The notes: a model not told the origin generated them from the letters alone. DNA of 64,000 nucleotides from Perognathus longimembris pacificus (GCF_023159225.1 NC_063174.1:30773983-30837982), one strand, 5' to 3'. Positions 9,845 through 22,354 are shown, counted from the stretch's first letter. A program made the numbers and translations.

Positions 9845-10150
9845 TCACGCAGGATGGCTCCTGCCCCTGCGCAGGACCCAGGCTTCTAACATCTTGACTT
9901 GCGGAAAAGGAAGTTACAAGATGAAGCTGGAGACGGCTGCCTCGCCGGCTTTGTGATTGTACTTAATGTGGTTAAATTTAAGTGGCTGCCGGTTCAGACA
10001 TGGCGCAATCTGCTTTCCTCTCGAGGGTGCTTTTCCACCGTGACCCCTTTGACGTCAGTAACTGTTTCCTGTTGATGTGAGCTCCCGTCTACCCTGCCCA
10101 CGGCTTCGTCAGAGAAACGTTATAAAGCAAAGGCGCTTCGGAGAAGTTCA
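9845..10150 (+). promoter_or_regulatory. CpG-rich patch with full CRE and TATA-like box: possible intronic promoter
   Basis: About 16 CpGs occur in 300 bp, in a window otherwise nearly CpG-free outside young repeats. A full palindromic CRE, TGACGTCA, lies at 10050-10057 and a TATA-like TTATAAAG at 10120-10127, about 63 bp apart and in + orientation. Near the left end is an ETS-like aggaagt. It is not a SINE or L1. It could be an alternative or novel promoter, an old LTR, or chance. Confidence 0.35.
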
Positions 10151-10237
10151 ACACAATACTGTCTTTTCCTGTAGTTGTTCCCTCTTTACCCTATTAATAA
10201 CACAGGTTTTTTGTTTTGTTTGGGGTTTTTGTTTTTT

Positions 10238-10430
10238 GTGGGTTTTTGTTTTTTTTTTTGTGCCAGCTTGAACTCAGCACCTGGGTGCTGTCACTGAGCT
10301 ATTTTGCCTTTTTGCTGGTTAACTGGAGATAAGAATCTTGGGCTTTCCTACCTGGCTTTGAACCTTAATCCTCAGATCTCAGCCTCCTGAGTAGCTAGGA
10401 TTTCAGGTGTGAGCCACTGGTGTCCAGCTG
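10238..10430 (-). repeat. Type-A SINE, antisense
   Basis: T/G-rich tail complement, cttgaactcagcacctgggt, tgctggttaactggagataa, gcctcctgagtagctagg, gtgagccactggtgtcc. The middle of the right arm is deleted. Confidence 0.85.
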
Positions 10431-10849
10431 CAATCTCATTTTAAACAGAGAAGAAGCTTAATCAATTTAGTTATGTGAGTGACACACATCTGTAGGAGGA
10501 AGGCTAACTAGTATATAAAGTCACAGTAAGATTTTATAGTCCACAGGAAAGTGCATAATATTTATAAAGCCCTTAAAATTGAGTGTATGAGTTATCACTC
10601 AACATTAAAAAAACTTCAGGGAACTGAGACCTTGGTTAGGTTTTGGTGATCAATCTAGTTTTGTAACCCTTTGCCTAGCAAATACTTCTGGAAACTGAAG
10701 GTCAGGCTTTCCCGGCCATGGCCATGGCCATGACCATCAGGAAATTCCCCTGCACCCCGGAAGCTGGGCCCCAGGCCCATCCATTTCCTTAGAACCTCTA
10801 GATCCTTGCCCTATACCCAGGGTTATGAGCTACAACAGCTTCTGGCTTG

Positions 10850-10972
10850 GCCAGTAGTGGCATTTGAACTCAGAGTCTCCTATTCTTACTTAACTCCTTC
10901 CTTGCTCAGGGCTGGCACCGTGCAACTTGAACCACACCTCCACATCTGGTTTTTTGTTTATTAGAGGTACCT
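10850..10972 (-). repeat. Antisense SINE right-arm fragment
   Basis: ggcatttgaactcagagtc and gcaacttgaaccacacctcc match the antisense tRNA-like arm. The B1-like arm is missing or unrecognisable. Confidence 0.6.
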
Positions 10973-10977
10973 CAGAT

Positions 10978-11126
10978 TTGAAAGGAAAGAGGAGAGAAGA
11001 GAAGAGAGTACAGGGAGAGAGAGTGTATGTATGTATATACATATACTATATACCCATACTCTATATGCATATGTATACACATATATGTGTGCATAAATAC
11101 ATATATATATAAATACATATATATGG
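10978..11126 (+). repeat. Purine run followed by (TA/CA) alternating tract
   Basis: GA-rich purines at 10978-11025, then alternating TATA/CATA/TGTA dinucleotides to 11126. Confidence 0.9.
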
Positions 11127-13379
11127 CAGCTTATGAAACCTAGGCAGAGAAATTGGCCAGGCTTCTTAGAAGCTGGGATGTAACACTGATCTGTTTGTCT
11201 CCTCCTCAGCTCACCCACCCAGTTCCTCTCACCCCCACCCCCTCCACCAGGCTTTCACCAGTCTCTTATGGCAAGACATTTCTCATCTTCACAATTCCTC
11301 TTTTCAGTTCTTCAACAGGGCATCCACTAAATTATAAACCTAATGTCTTGGCAAAGACTCTGAGAAGCCTAGCCTGGTGCAAAAGGCTCAGCTTTCACCC
11401 ATTTGATGAACCACCCTGGTCAGTTCTCTGAGGAAGCCATACCTGTACTCTGCCTCCTTAGAGAGTGGTATCATGTCACTTGTACCAGATTGGCATAGCA
11501 CTGCCGTGCACCCAGGATATGCTCTGTAACTTTCCCTTTTGGAGCTGCTGGTCAAGTTTTAGCTCTCAAGAACAATGTTGAGGGGTTCCTGCTGCTGAGA
11601 GCCACCATCGTTTAGGGGAGTTTGTCATGTGTTTGTTTTTTAATCCCCTTTGGACTGAGAGCTAGGACAGAAAGTTGGCCCAAGTGGCAGCAGGTTCATA
11701 GAAGCCGGGCAGGTGGTGACAGATAGTCTGTTCTTACCAGTACTATCTCATTCACCTCTGGGCACCAGGCAGCAGCAAGTGAGAACAAAGGGATTTCTGC
11801 TTGACTTTTATTTCCCCACGCTCCTCACCCCATGTTAATGACTTGCTAATGACTTGCCTTTGTGGTTAGTTGAATCAGAGACCAAAGAGAGGCCCAATGG
11901 AGATGAGGGGCTTGGTGACTGAGCTGTAGTGTTACTCCTAGACCTTCCTAGAGCCAAAGCTCCAGGTGAAGCCAGAAGGATGTTCAGGCTCAGCTTTGGG
12001 GAACTTCAGACTTGCAGAAAGAACCAAAATGCCTATGTGTGCAGATTTAACCTACAGAAAAAAATTCCCCTTGGCCATCATTGCCTATGGTGGGATCTGG
12101 GAAGTGCTCCCCACCCTAGAAGTGACTCATGGCAAACTTAATCCATCATACTGTACCTCCCTAATGCCACATTCCCCTCAAAAATACTTCCTCCAGTTGC
12201 TCTGAGTTTGTGAGGCAGGGTTTAGTGAGTGGCGAGGAATGAGCCATGCTAGGTCTTAAATAGCTCAGGCGGTGAGTGGAGTTGGGGTTGAGAGGTAATG
12301 GCTCCCTTTCAGAACTTCACATGTGGTCTCCGCTTTGCAAAAGGCATCCATCCAAGGGTGGGTGCTCTCCCAAGCTTGATTGACTTATTTCCAGCAGGAG
12401 TAGTGATTCATAGCTGCTGTTGTTTTATTATACGTGGCATGTCCTAAAACTTCCTGGACCTCATAGCTGTCATCTGGCAGTGCCCCCAGCACTGGGCTAC
12501 AGAACCCATAGATCAGTAATCATGTTCACAAATCAGAGCTCGTTGGGAGTGACCACACTGAGCCTTTGGGTTTCTCTCCAAATGCTTGCTATGAAACTAG
12601 TGCACACAGTGAGACCTCACACTGCAAACCTCAGCATTTGGCAACCTGCCTTCTCTAGAGAGCCTCTGAGCTCTGCCCCCTTCCACGTTTGCCACTTCTT
12701 GGCCCCCTCCCCCTCCTTCCAGCCCCTCTGCCCTGATTGTTGCCAAATCCCACCCCAGCCTCCAGGCTGCTCAGGGAGGGGTCCTCGGGGAGGGGGGGGC
12801 ACCATGTTACTGGGGTGGGGAGATGTGGGGTCTACGTATCTGTGAGCAGTATAGCGTGTCCTCTGGCTCAGGATGCTGGGGTTGAGGCCAGGACCCAGCA
12901 CACAGTGTATACCCGGTGAGTCTGTCCTTGTTGAGAGCCTTTGAAGAGACACAAGGTTTATGAGCACCCCAGGAGCACCCACCAGATCGCCATTCCAACA
13001 AGCCAGACTGTCTGGGTACTTCAGGCAGCAGGAAAGCCTTGAAGAAGGAAGGTGGTCTGGAATAGTCCTTAATATTGGACATCAGGACGTGGAGTTGTGG
13101 TGCTTATTTGTTTTATTTTGTCCTTTCTATGCATATTTGCTCTTTGGCTGTAACTGAAACCATTCTGCACGTAACATTTATCATCATTCTTCTTTAACCT
13201 AAAAACGCCTTTGTCAGAGCAAGTAGCCTCATCATCAACTGCCGTTTACTGCACGCTTGGCAGAAGGGACCCAAGGACATGCTTAGTAAAATTTGATTTC
13301 TGCTGATATCTCCTCTCTCACCCCCACCTCTTCCCTCTCCTAGCACTTCATGACCAGTGAATCTTCTTTTCTTTCTTGT
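11127..13379. other. PRKCH: Intronic stretch, mostly without recognised features
   Basis: No exon, RNA gene or clear transposon recognised. It includes a G-run cluster at 12774-12799 (listed separately). A 141-codon frame at 12420-12845 is proline/serine-rich, of no recognised family, and is overlapped by an equally long frame on the other strand, typical of chance. Confidence 0.45.
12774..12799 (+). other. G-quadruplex candidate
   Basis: Four G-runs of 3, 4, 4 and 8 with loops of 1, 5 and 1 bases: the pattern GGG-A-GGGG-TCCTC-GGGG-A-G8. Confidence 0.6.
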
Positions 13380-13384
13380 TTTTA

Positions 13385-13470
13385 TTTATAATTTTGGTTA
13401 TTATTATTAAGATGTTGTGCTGAAGGGTTCCATTTCATAAGTCAGGCAATGAGTACATTTCTTTATTGGT
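13385..13470 (-). mobile_element. Antisense 3' end of an older L1-like element
   Basis: The reverse complement reads aagaaatgtactcattgcct, then a gacttatgaaatggaaccc block and aataataataa, the same order as the 3' ends at 20290-20372 and 26300-26365. Confidence 0.6.
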
Positions 13471-13487
13471 TTGTGTGTTTATTTATT

Positions 13488-13724
13488 TATTTTTGTCAGT
13501 CATAGGGTTTGAACTCAGGGCCTGGGTGCTGTCCCTGAGCATTTTCACCCCACACTAGCCCTCTACCACTTTGAGCCACAGAGCCACTTCTGGTTTTCTG
13601 GTAGTTAATTGGAGATAAGAGTCTTATGGACTTTCCTGCCCAAGCTAGCTTTGAACTGCAAGCCTCAGATCCTAGCCTCTTGAGTTGCTAGGATTACAGA
13701 TGTGAGCCACCAGCACCTGGCTGT
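13488..13724 (-). repeat. Type-A SINE, antisense, full length
   Basis: gtttgaactcagggcctggg, ctttgagccacagagccac, tagttaattggagataagag, agctttgaactgcaagc and gtgagccaccagcacctggc in order. Confidence 0.93.
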
Positions 13725-13744
13725 AGTGCATTTCTGTTTTGGAC

Positions 13745-13818
13745 ATTGTCACACTGGAGTTTGAACTCAGAGACTCAGACAGGTAGGCAGGAGCTCTACA
13801 ATGAGACACCCCTCTAGA
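13745..13818 (-). repeat. Antisense tRNA-like SINE fragment
   Basis: ggagtttgaactcagag followed by ggtaggcaggagctctaca resembles the antisense tRNA-like arm of the older SINE type at 3750. Confidence 0.5.
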
Positions 13819-13950
13819 TGGATCTTCTTTTCTAAACACTGGCGATTTTTGTCATTTATCTCCCTCTCTACAAGAAAAACCTTGGAGAAATTCCTGCCCA
13901 GCTTTCTTCTATCTCTGCTCTGCATGGGGCATTTTAAAATAGGGTGAGCA

Positions 13951-15584
13951 TCATGGGTAGGCAGAATCAATATAGTGAAAATGGCCATATTGCCCAAATT
14001 GTTATACAAATTCAATGCAATACCTATCAAAATCCCAACCACATTCTTCACTGAAATAGAGAAACCAATCCATAAATTCATATGGAACAGCAAAAAACCT
14101 AGAATAGCCAAAGCAATTCTAGGCAAAAAAAGCAGTGCAGGAGGTATCACAATACCTGACTTCAAGCTCTACTACAAGGCCATCATAACAAAAACAGCAT
14201 GGTATTGGTATAAAAACAGATCGGAAGACCAATGGATTAGAACTGAAGACCCAGAAATAAAACCGCACTCTTACAGCCAACTGATATTCGACAAAGGAGC
14301 TAAAGACATACAATGGAATAAACATAGCCTCTTCAACTACTGGTGCTGGGAGAACTGGGCAGCCATATGCAGAAAACTCAAAGTAGACCCAAGCCTATCA
14401 CCATGCACCAAGATCAACTCAAAATGGATCAAGGACCTCAACATCAGACCTGAATCCTTGAAACTACTGAAGGACAGAGTAGGAAAGACACTAGAACTTA
14501 TAGGCACAGGAAGGAACTTCCTGAATAGAGTCCCAGGGGCACAACAAATAGGGGAAAGACTCGACAAATGGGACTACTACAAATTAAAAAGTTTCTGCAC
14601 AGCTAAGGACATAGCCACCAAAATAGAAAGACAGCCAACGATATGGGAAAGGATATTTACCAGCACAGCAACAAAGGCCTGATATCTGTCATCTACAGAG
14701 AACTCAAAAAACTAAGCCCCTCCAAGCCCAATAAACCTATTAGGAAATGGGCAAAAGAGCTAAAGAGAGACTTCACAAGAGAAGATATAAAAATGGCAAA
14801 GAAACATATGAGGAAATGCTCAACATCCCTGCTAGTAAAGGAAATGCAAATAAAAACAACCCTGAGATACCACCTCACCCCAGTTAGAATGGCCTATACT
14901 CTGAACTCAGGAAACAACAAATGCTGGAGGGGCTGTGGGGAAAGAGGAACCCTTCTCCATTGTTGGTGGGAGTGCAAATTAGTACAACCACTTTGGAGAA
15001 CAGTATGGAGGTTTCTCAAAAAGCTCAATATAGACCTACCCTATGACCCAGCCATACCACTCCTAGGCATCTATCCTAAACAGCAAAATCCAAGATATCA
15101 AAAAGGCATTTGTACTTCCATGTTTATCGCGGCACAATTCACAATAGCTAAAATATGGAAACAACCCAGATGCCCCTCCACAGACGAATGGATCCAAAAA
15201 ATATGGTACTTATACACAATGGAATACTACATAGCGATTAGGAATGGTGAAATACTGTTATTCGCAGGGAAATGGTCAGAACTCGAACAAATAATGTTGA
15301 GTGAGACAAGTCTAGAACACAGAAAACAAAGGGGCATGATCTCCCTGATATATGACTGTTAACAAAGGGAGATGGAGAGACAGTAGAGACCAAGTCTGTG
15401 AATACTGTATATGTTCTTGATACATTGTATATTGCATATATGTCAACCTGACCTAGACACGGGATAGAAAAACAGGTCGTAAGATATCATAAGAAATGTA
15501 CACACTGCCCTACTATGTAACTGCACCCTCTTTGCACAACACCTTGTAAAAAAATTTATGTCAAATTAATAAAAAAAATAAAAA
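13951..15584 (+). mobile_element. 5'-truncated L1 with 15-bp target-site duplication
   Basis: aaaatagggtgagca at 13936-13950 is repeated at 15585-15599 and fixes both ends. The insert contains the C-terminal part of L1 ORF2 in sense, a 3' UTR (15363-15560) and an A-rich tail. Endonuclease and reverse-transcriptase catalytic regions are missing, so the copy is dead. ORF2 is further broken by a frameshift near 14650-14680. Confidence 0.95.
13975..15362 (+). pseudogene. L1 ORF2 C-terminal pseudogene (frameshifted)
   Basis: The first frame (13975-14682) covers the region after the RT core, with [15 protein letters not shown] and [14 protein letters not shown]. The second frame, overlapping from 14643 and ending TAA at 15362, carries the Cys/His-rich C-terminal domain ([18 protein letters not shown]) and [17 protein letters not shown]. 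The overlap of 14643-14682 in two frames marks a single indel. These are the usual conserved end blocks of mammalian L1 ORF2p. Confidence 0.93.
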
Positions 15585-15721
15585 AAAATAGGGTGAGCAG
15601 AAATGCAAGTTTAATAGAGGGTTTCCTTTCCTTGCAGCCAAAAATAAGGCTAACTTTACACAAGGGCCTGAATGTTAAATAAATATTATATTAATATAGT
15701 AAACATATACATTTATCCAAG

Positions 15722-15961
15722 ATAAGACTCACACCTGTAATGCTATCTACTCAGGAAGCTTAGATCTCAGGATCAAGGTTCAAAGCCAGCATGGTCAATA
15801 AAGTCTATGGGACCCTTATTTCCAATTAATCACCCAAAAGCCAGAAGTAGAGCTGTGGCTCAAGTGATGGAGCACTAGCTAGCCTTGACAAGCATAAAAA
15901 GCTTGGGAACAGAGTCCAAACCCTAAGACCAGCACACAACACATGCCCGCATCCCTGCACG

Positions 15962-15962
<1 letters not shown>
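15722..15962 (+). repeat. Type-A SINE, sense, leading into (CA)n
   Basis: actcacacctgtaatgc, ttcaaagccagcatgg, ccaattaatcaccc, gagctgtggctcaagtgatg and an end block gtccaaaccctaagaccag, then the CA tract. Confidence 0.87.
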
Positions 15963-16002
<40 letters not shown>

Positions 16003-16013
16003 ACACACACTTT
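15963..16013 (+). repeat. (CA)n microsatellite
   Basis: About 24 CA units with one TC interruption, attached to the SINE 3' end. Confidence 0.97.
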
Positions 16014-16035
16014 TTCTATATAATAAACGTGTTTG

Positions 16036-16152
16036 GGTTTTTTTTTCAAATTTTTATTATCAAACTGATGTACAGAGAGGTTACAGTTTCATATGTTAGG
16101 CATAGGATACATTTCTTGTACTGTTTATTACCTTGTGCCTCATACCCCCCTA
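16036..16152 (-). mobile_element. Antisense 3' end of an older L1
   Basis: The reverse complement of ttattatcaaactgatgtac, gaggttacagtttcatatg and atttcttgtactgtttatta aligns block by block with the L1 3' end at 26280-26370. Confidence 0.75.
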
Positions 16153-16289
16153 CGTGTTTGGTTTTTGTACCTTGTAATGTTGCTTGGTTTGGATAGACTT
16201 TAATAGGATGGACTTTTAAAAACAAAAACCTCCTTGAATTTCTACTAGTTTGCTTTCTCTTTCTGCCTGTTTTAAGATTTGATTGTAGT

Positions 16290-16494
16290 TGAGAGCTGGT
16301 GGCTCACACTTGTACTCCCTTGAGGCTGAGATATGAAGATCATGGTTTGAAGCCAGCCTGAGCAGGAAACTCTGTGTGAAACTCTATCTCCAGTTAACTA
16401 TCAAAACGTATGAAGTAAGGATGTGACTCAAGCGGTAGAGCTCCAGCCTTGAGCAGAAAAGTCAAGTGAGAGCACAAGGTCCTGAGTTCAAACC
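16290..16494 (+). repeat. Type-A SINE, sense
   Basis: gagagctggtggctcacac, gtttgaagccagcctgagc, atctccagttaactatc, gactcaagcggtagag and gtcctgagttcaaacctcc, then (CA)n at 16495-16526. Confidence 0.9.
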
Positions 16495-16495
16495 T

Positions 16496-16526
<31 letters not shown>
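16495..16526 (+). repeat. (CA)n microsatellite at SINE end
   Basis: About 15 CA units. Confidence 0.95.
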
Positions 16527-16530
<4 letters not shown>

Positions 16531-18024
16531 TGATTGTAATCTCAGGCCTGTGAATTATATATACTCTGTGTTTTAGGCGATGCCATGAAGGAGGTTAGAA
16601 ATAAGAAAATGAGTCTATTTTCTCTGTTCTAAGCCTTAAAATTCTCTCCCCTTGCTGTCTCTGAGGAAAACTTGCCACACCTGTTTGTTGTCTGGCTCTC
16701 TGCCTCTGAGGCTGTGGATGGAGTTGAGATTAAGGGGAGATAGCAAGACCAAAGGCTAGCATTGTCAATCCTGGATCTGTCTGGAGGTTAGCCTGGGTCT
16801 GGGGTTTTCTAGACTTCAGATATGAAAAAGATTGTGTGTGTGCGTGTGTGTGTGTGTGTGTGTGTAAACACAGTAAAATTTCCTTTGGAATTCTTTTACC
16901 TCTTCATGCCCACTGCCTCCCAGACTGTCCTCAAGGATGCTTATTTACCGCAGCCTAGGAATGCCCACTGACCTACTGACCCAGTTTCCTTCATCTAGAT
17001 GTTCTGAGCATCCATGAAGAAGATAAACAGGCTGGTTAACAAAAGTGTGTGAGGCTGACTTGCTTGCTGAGCACCTTCGACTTCCTCAGCCTCCCTTCTG
17101 CTGTGGCCTCCCTCCAAGGGGAGTCACTTGTCACTCTGACTTCCTTTGCTTTGGGAGGTGTCTCCAGCCCACTTTACCCAATACCCCCCCCATCTGCTAA
17201 CTTGGAGAAAACAGGGGACAGTCATTGCTCATCAGAGTCAGTCCTGTCCGGTTCTGCCACTCCCGTCAGTCACACTCAAAGGAGTAAGCTGAGTCATGCA
17301 GCTCACTATTTTTATGTCTTTTTCTCTGGCTTCCATTGGCCACCATGAGGAGTTGTGTTGTTTTATATGTTTATGGATCCTGCTGTACCTTTTCGTGACT
17401 TGTGTTGGTAGAGAGAGGATTCTAGTTGATAAATTCAGAGGCAGTAATGTTTTTTCTCTTTGAATTAAAGTATTACTTAAATAGGAAGGAGGAGGTTACA
17501 GATCACACTGCCTGCTGATGGGGATGAAATGGCAGGTGAGCAATGACTCTGGAACTCTCTTCTAGCAAGTCCAGCAAAATGAAGCCAGGCTTTGTGTGAC
17601 ACATGTCTGGGAATGGTCCCCATGCTTGTCTCCGGAAGTTCACCAGTTCCAAGTGGACAGTCCTGACTAAGCCTCTGGCCTTGGTTCACAGGTCACTACT
17701 CAGTCACCTTCCTCACCCCAGTTCAAGAGAGCAAAGGCCCTGGCCTCTGCAGGTTTGCTGGTTTCGGTAACTTTTTTTTAAGGCTTTCAGCATGGTGTGT
17801 TTTGTACATCAGACTCTGTGGTAGATCTGCTCTGGCTTTGTGTCTGTGGTTTTCTCAGTTGAGTCCCTAGCCCCTCCCTGAACACCTGCTAACCAAGACT
17901 TCTCAGCACTAGTGGGAAGCAGGAAAGGAAGAGGAAACTAGAGGTTCTTAGAAGTCTTTGAATCAAAACCTTTATTCCTTCATCCTAAGAGAGTCATCAT
18001 GGGCTTATTTTTGCTGTTTGGTTT
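16527..18024. other. PRKCH: Intronic stretch without recognised genes
   Basis: Contains a (TG)n tract at 16832-16865. Otherwise nothing recognised; a 99-codon open frame at 17049 has no family resemblance. Confidence 0.5.
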
Positions 18025-18238
18025 TTTTGGTACTAGTATTAAAGCTTGAACTCAGGGCCTGGGTACTGTCCTTTAACTTTTTTGCTTATGGCTGGAACTC
18101 TACCACTTGAGCAACAGCTCTGCTTCTGGCTTTTGTGCTGGTTAATTGGAGATGAGTCTCACAGATGTTCCTGCTTGGGTTGGCTTTGAACTGAGATTCA
18201 GAGATCTCAGCCTATTAGGTAGTAGGAGCCAGCAGGCA
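18025..18238 (-). repeat. Type-A SINE, antisense
   Basis: gcttgaactcagggcctggg, ccacttgagcaacagctctg, tgctggttaattggagatga and gatctcagcctattaggtag. The last B1-like block is eroded. Confidence 0.88.
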
Positions 18239-18399
18239 CTATCTGAGTCATCACTTTTTAATTTAGACTTGTACATTTCTGTCATTAGTCTTTCTGTGCC
18301 CTATTATATCACAGAGGTCTGTATATATGTGTGGTACTAGGGTTTAAACTCTGTGTATATGTGCGTGTGTTTGGTACTAGGGTTTAAACTCTGTGTGTG

Positions 18400-18599
18400 G
18401 GGCTGGGAATATGGCCTAGTGGCAAGAGTGCTTGACTTGTATACATGAAGCCCTGGGTTCAATTCCCCAGCACCACATATATAGAAAACGGCCAGAAGTG
18501 GCGCTGTGGCTCAAGTGGCAGAGTGCTAGCCTTGAGCAAAGAGAAGCCAGGGGCAGTGCTCAGGCCCTGAGTCCGAGGCCCAGGACTTGAAAAAAAAAA
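18400..18599 (+). repeat. Type-B composite SINE (ID-like left arm plus shared right arm), full length with TSD
   Basis: A 16-bp duplication, ttaaactctgtgtgtg, at 18384-18399 and 18600-18615 brackets the element. The left arm is ID-like: ggggctgggaatatggccta with A box tggcctagtgg and B box ggttcaattcc. The right arm gaagtggcgctgtggctcaa is the same arm as in type A but ends gtccgaggcccaggac, which weakens its B box. A poly-A tail follows. Confidence 0.96.
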
Positions 18600-18955
18600 T
18601 TAAACTCTGTGTGTGTGTATGTGTGTGTGTGTGGTACTAGAGTTTGAACTCAGGGTCTTGTACTTACCAGGCAGGTGTTCTACCATTTGAGCCATGACCT
18701 TAGGCCTCTCTCTCTCTCTCTCTCTCTCTCTGCTTTAGTTTTTTTCTTTTTTAAATAAGATCTCACACTTGTGCCCTGGTCAGCCAGTGTCAGACTGCAT
18801 TCTTCCTACTTGCGCTTCTGCCTAGCTGAGATTGCATGTGTGTACTGTCCGGTCTCACTTGTTGGTTGAGATGGGCTCCTGCTGACTTTTTGCCCCAGCT
18901 GGCTTTGATATTCTTCTAGTCTCTGCCTCCAAAGTGGCTGAGGTCATGTTTTTAG
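18600..18955 (-). repeat. (TG)n, (TC)n and an old antisense B1/tRNA-like SINE
   Basis: TG repeats at 18606-18634 lead into gagtttgaactcagggtc and taccatttgagccatgacc. (TC)n follows at 18703-18731, then a decayed B1-like section to about 18955. Confidence 0.65.
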
Positions 18956-19247
18956 AAGTTCATTTCCTCTGCAAGGGCAGAGTCTCTAAAGGTAGGGATG
19001 GCCTCCTGCTCATTTGCATCCCCACACTGACTCCCAGTATCTGATGAACTGAAGAACATTTCTACCATGGCAGATCTTTACAGGCTGGACTCATGTTTGG
19101 CTGGTTTATCTAAACAGTTTTACCTTTTCTTTGTTTTTCTGTCCAGCACCCTTTATTTTCTGAAATGCATGCTCAGTATTCATTAGGCTGCTCTGGTCCC
19201 TTACATGGAATGGAACTAGCTGGACCTATAACTACTTTTTACTATTT

Positions 19248-19470
19248 TTTTTAGGTCCTGGTACTGGGGCTTGAACTCAGAGTCTTGTGCTCACACACAA
19301 CTTTTTTTTTTTTCTACCACTTGAGCCAGAGCTCCATGTCCAGCTGGTTAATTGGAAACAAAAGTCTCGTGGACTTTTTTTGTTCTTGTTGTTTGGGATG
19401 ATATTGAATTATGATTTTCGGATCTCAGCCTCCTGAGTAGCTAGGATTACAGCTGTGAGCCACTGGCGCT
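19248..19470 (-). repeat. Type-A SINE, antisense
   Basis: ggggcttgaactcagagtct, ctaccacttgagccagagc, agctggttaattggaaac, gcctcctgagtagctagg and gtgagccactggcgct. Internal T-run insertion. Confidence 0.9.
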
Positions 19471-19587
19471 TCTCTACCACATAGAATTACCTAACAGGGA
19501 TACAGTGTCACTCTTTCCCTGAGAAATCTGGTCCCATTAGACCTCTGCTCCCTGGCCTCCTGTCAGCCTCAGGATGTTTTCTTGTTT

Positions 19588-19809
19588 TTGTTTTTTTGTT
19601 TTGTGCCAGTTGTGGGCTTTGAACTCAGGGCCTACACACTGTCCCTGAGCTTCTTTTACTTAAGGCTAGAGCTCTACCACTTGATCCACAGAGCTGCTTT
19701 TATCTTTTCCTGAGTGGTTTGTTGGACTTTCCTGCCTGGGCTGGCTTTGAACCAGATCTCAGCCTCCTGAGTAACTAGGATTACAGGTGTGAACCATTGT
19801 GCCCAGCTG
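19588..19809 (-). repeat. Type-A SINE, antisense
   Basis: gggctttgaactcagggcct, ctaccacttgatccacagag, cctgcctgggctggctttg and gattacaggtgtgaacc. Confidence 0.92.
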
Positions 19810-20029
19810 TCGGGATGTTTCACAGAAAATGTTAATTACAATCTCTCCTCCTGTTCTCTCTGATATGTGGAAATTAGACTTAAAGTGCACTGGGATATGA
19901 CAAATTATACAGGATTCTAGATACTCACTCATGGTGAGACCAAAAAAGGATTCTCTTAGGAGAGAAACACAGAGGCGCCTATGTGCCTCTTCATATTTAC
20001 ATAAAATAATATACATACTTAAATGAACT

Positions 20030-20372
20030 TCAAGATATGGAAACAAGAGACTTCTTTTCCCTTTTTTCTTTTTAGGCTTTTAGTGTTTGATGATTCTGTC
20101 TTCTTTACCTTATTATGGTTTATTCAAGTATACAACTTCAGAAGAGCTGGGGGGAGGGAAAGTCCTAGAGGGAAAATGGGTGAAGAAGCACAGCAGTGGA
20201 GCTCACTGGACGCTGATGAAACTGAGCTATACATACAACTCATGGGTGGAGACGGGAGAGAGAGACTGGAGAGAAGAAGGAACTGAAGACATTGTACGAA
20301 AGGAAATGTACCCATTGCCTGACTCATGTGATTGTAATCACTCTGTATATCACCTCTATAATAATAAAGTAA
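20030..20372 (+). mobile_element. L1-like retroposon 3' end
   Basis: ttcaagatatggaaacaaga at the start resembles the end of L1 ORF2/3' UTR. It ends with aaggaaatgtacccattgcc, tgattgtaatcac and ctataataataaag, the typical order of an older L1 3' terminus. Confidence 0.6.
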
Positions 20373-20460
20373 ATTAATTTTTAAAGGTGAAAAAAGATTG
20401 TGTTTTGCAACTTCTGTATCACTATGTATAAGATTAGATATAGATAAAAGAAACCATATT

Positions 20461-21647
<1,187 letters not shown>

Positions 21648-22038
21648 AGGAGCATGCGTGGTAGCTGAAGCCTGTAACCCTAGCTACTTGGGGGGTTGAC
21701 ATTGGGGGTCAAAGTTTGAAGCCTGGCTAGGCATAAAAGTTGCTAAGACTCCATTCAACCAATGGCTGGGTGCAGCGGAACCACTCTGTCAGCCAGCACT
21801 CTGTCCACCCAGCACACTGGCTGGATACACATTGGCCTTCCTAGCAGTAGGAGGAAGCATAAATAGGAGGATCGCAGTCTAGGCCAGCACAAGCATAAAG
21901 CAAAATTCTGTCTTGAAAATGACCAACACAAAAAGGTATTGGTGGAGTTGTTCCAGTGGAAGTATGTCTGTGAAGCAAGTGCAAGGCTCTGAATGTAAAT
22001 CCCAGAGCAAGGTCCGGGTTCAAACCCTAATGCCAAAA
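21648..22038 (+). repeat. Divergent sense B1/tRNA-like SINE, possibly a dimer
   Basis: gtggtagctgaagcctgtaa and tagctacttggggggttgac open a B1-like arm. A second B1-like piece (gaggatcgcagtctaggcc, aaaattctgtcttgaaaatg) and a tRNA-like end (agcaagtgcaaggctctg, gggttcaaaccctaatgcc) follow. Confidence 0.6.
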
Positions 22039-22354
22039 CATAGAAAAAGCAATTTCCTGACTGAAACTTGCTATTTACAAGCCACTATCTTTGCTCTGTT
22101 TACCATACAAAAAAGAGACTTTTCCACATTTAAGAATGACTTCTCAACTTGACAAGAGTGTGTAATTCAAAATAGTACTAACAAGAAGAGCTAAACTCTG
22201 CTAGGTCTGTTCCAGAACCAACACCTCAACTGTGTTTATGTCCTAATCCCCTTTAACATTATTATTACATGGCAATAATATTTTTAGCATTGTTTAGATG
22301 AACAATTGAGTCTTAGAAAGACTTAACAAGCAGACTACGTAAAGCCAGAGTTTA

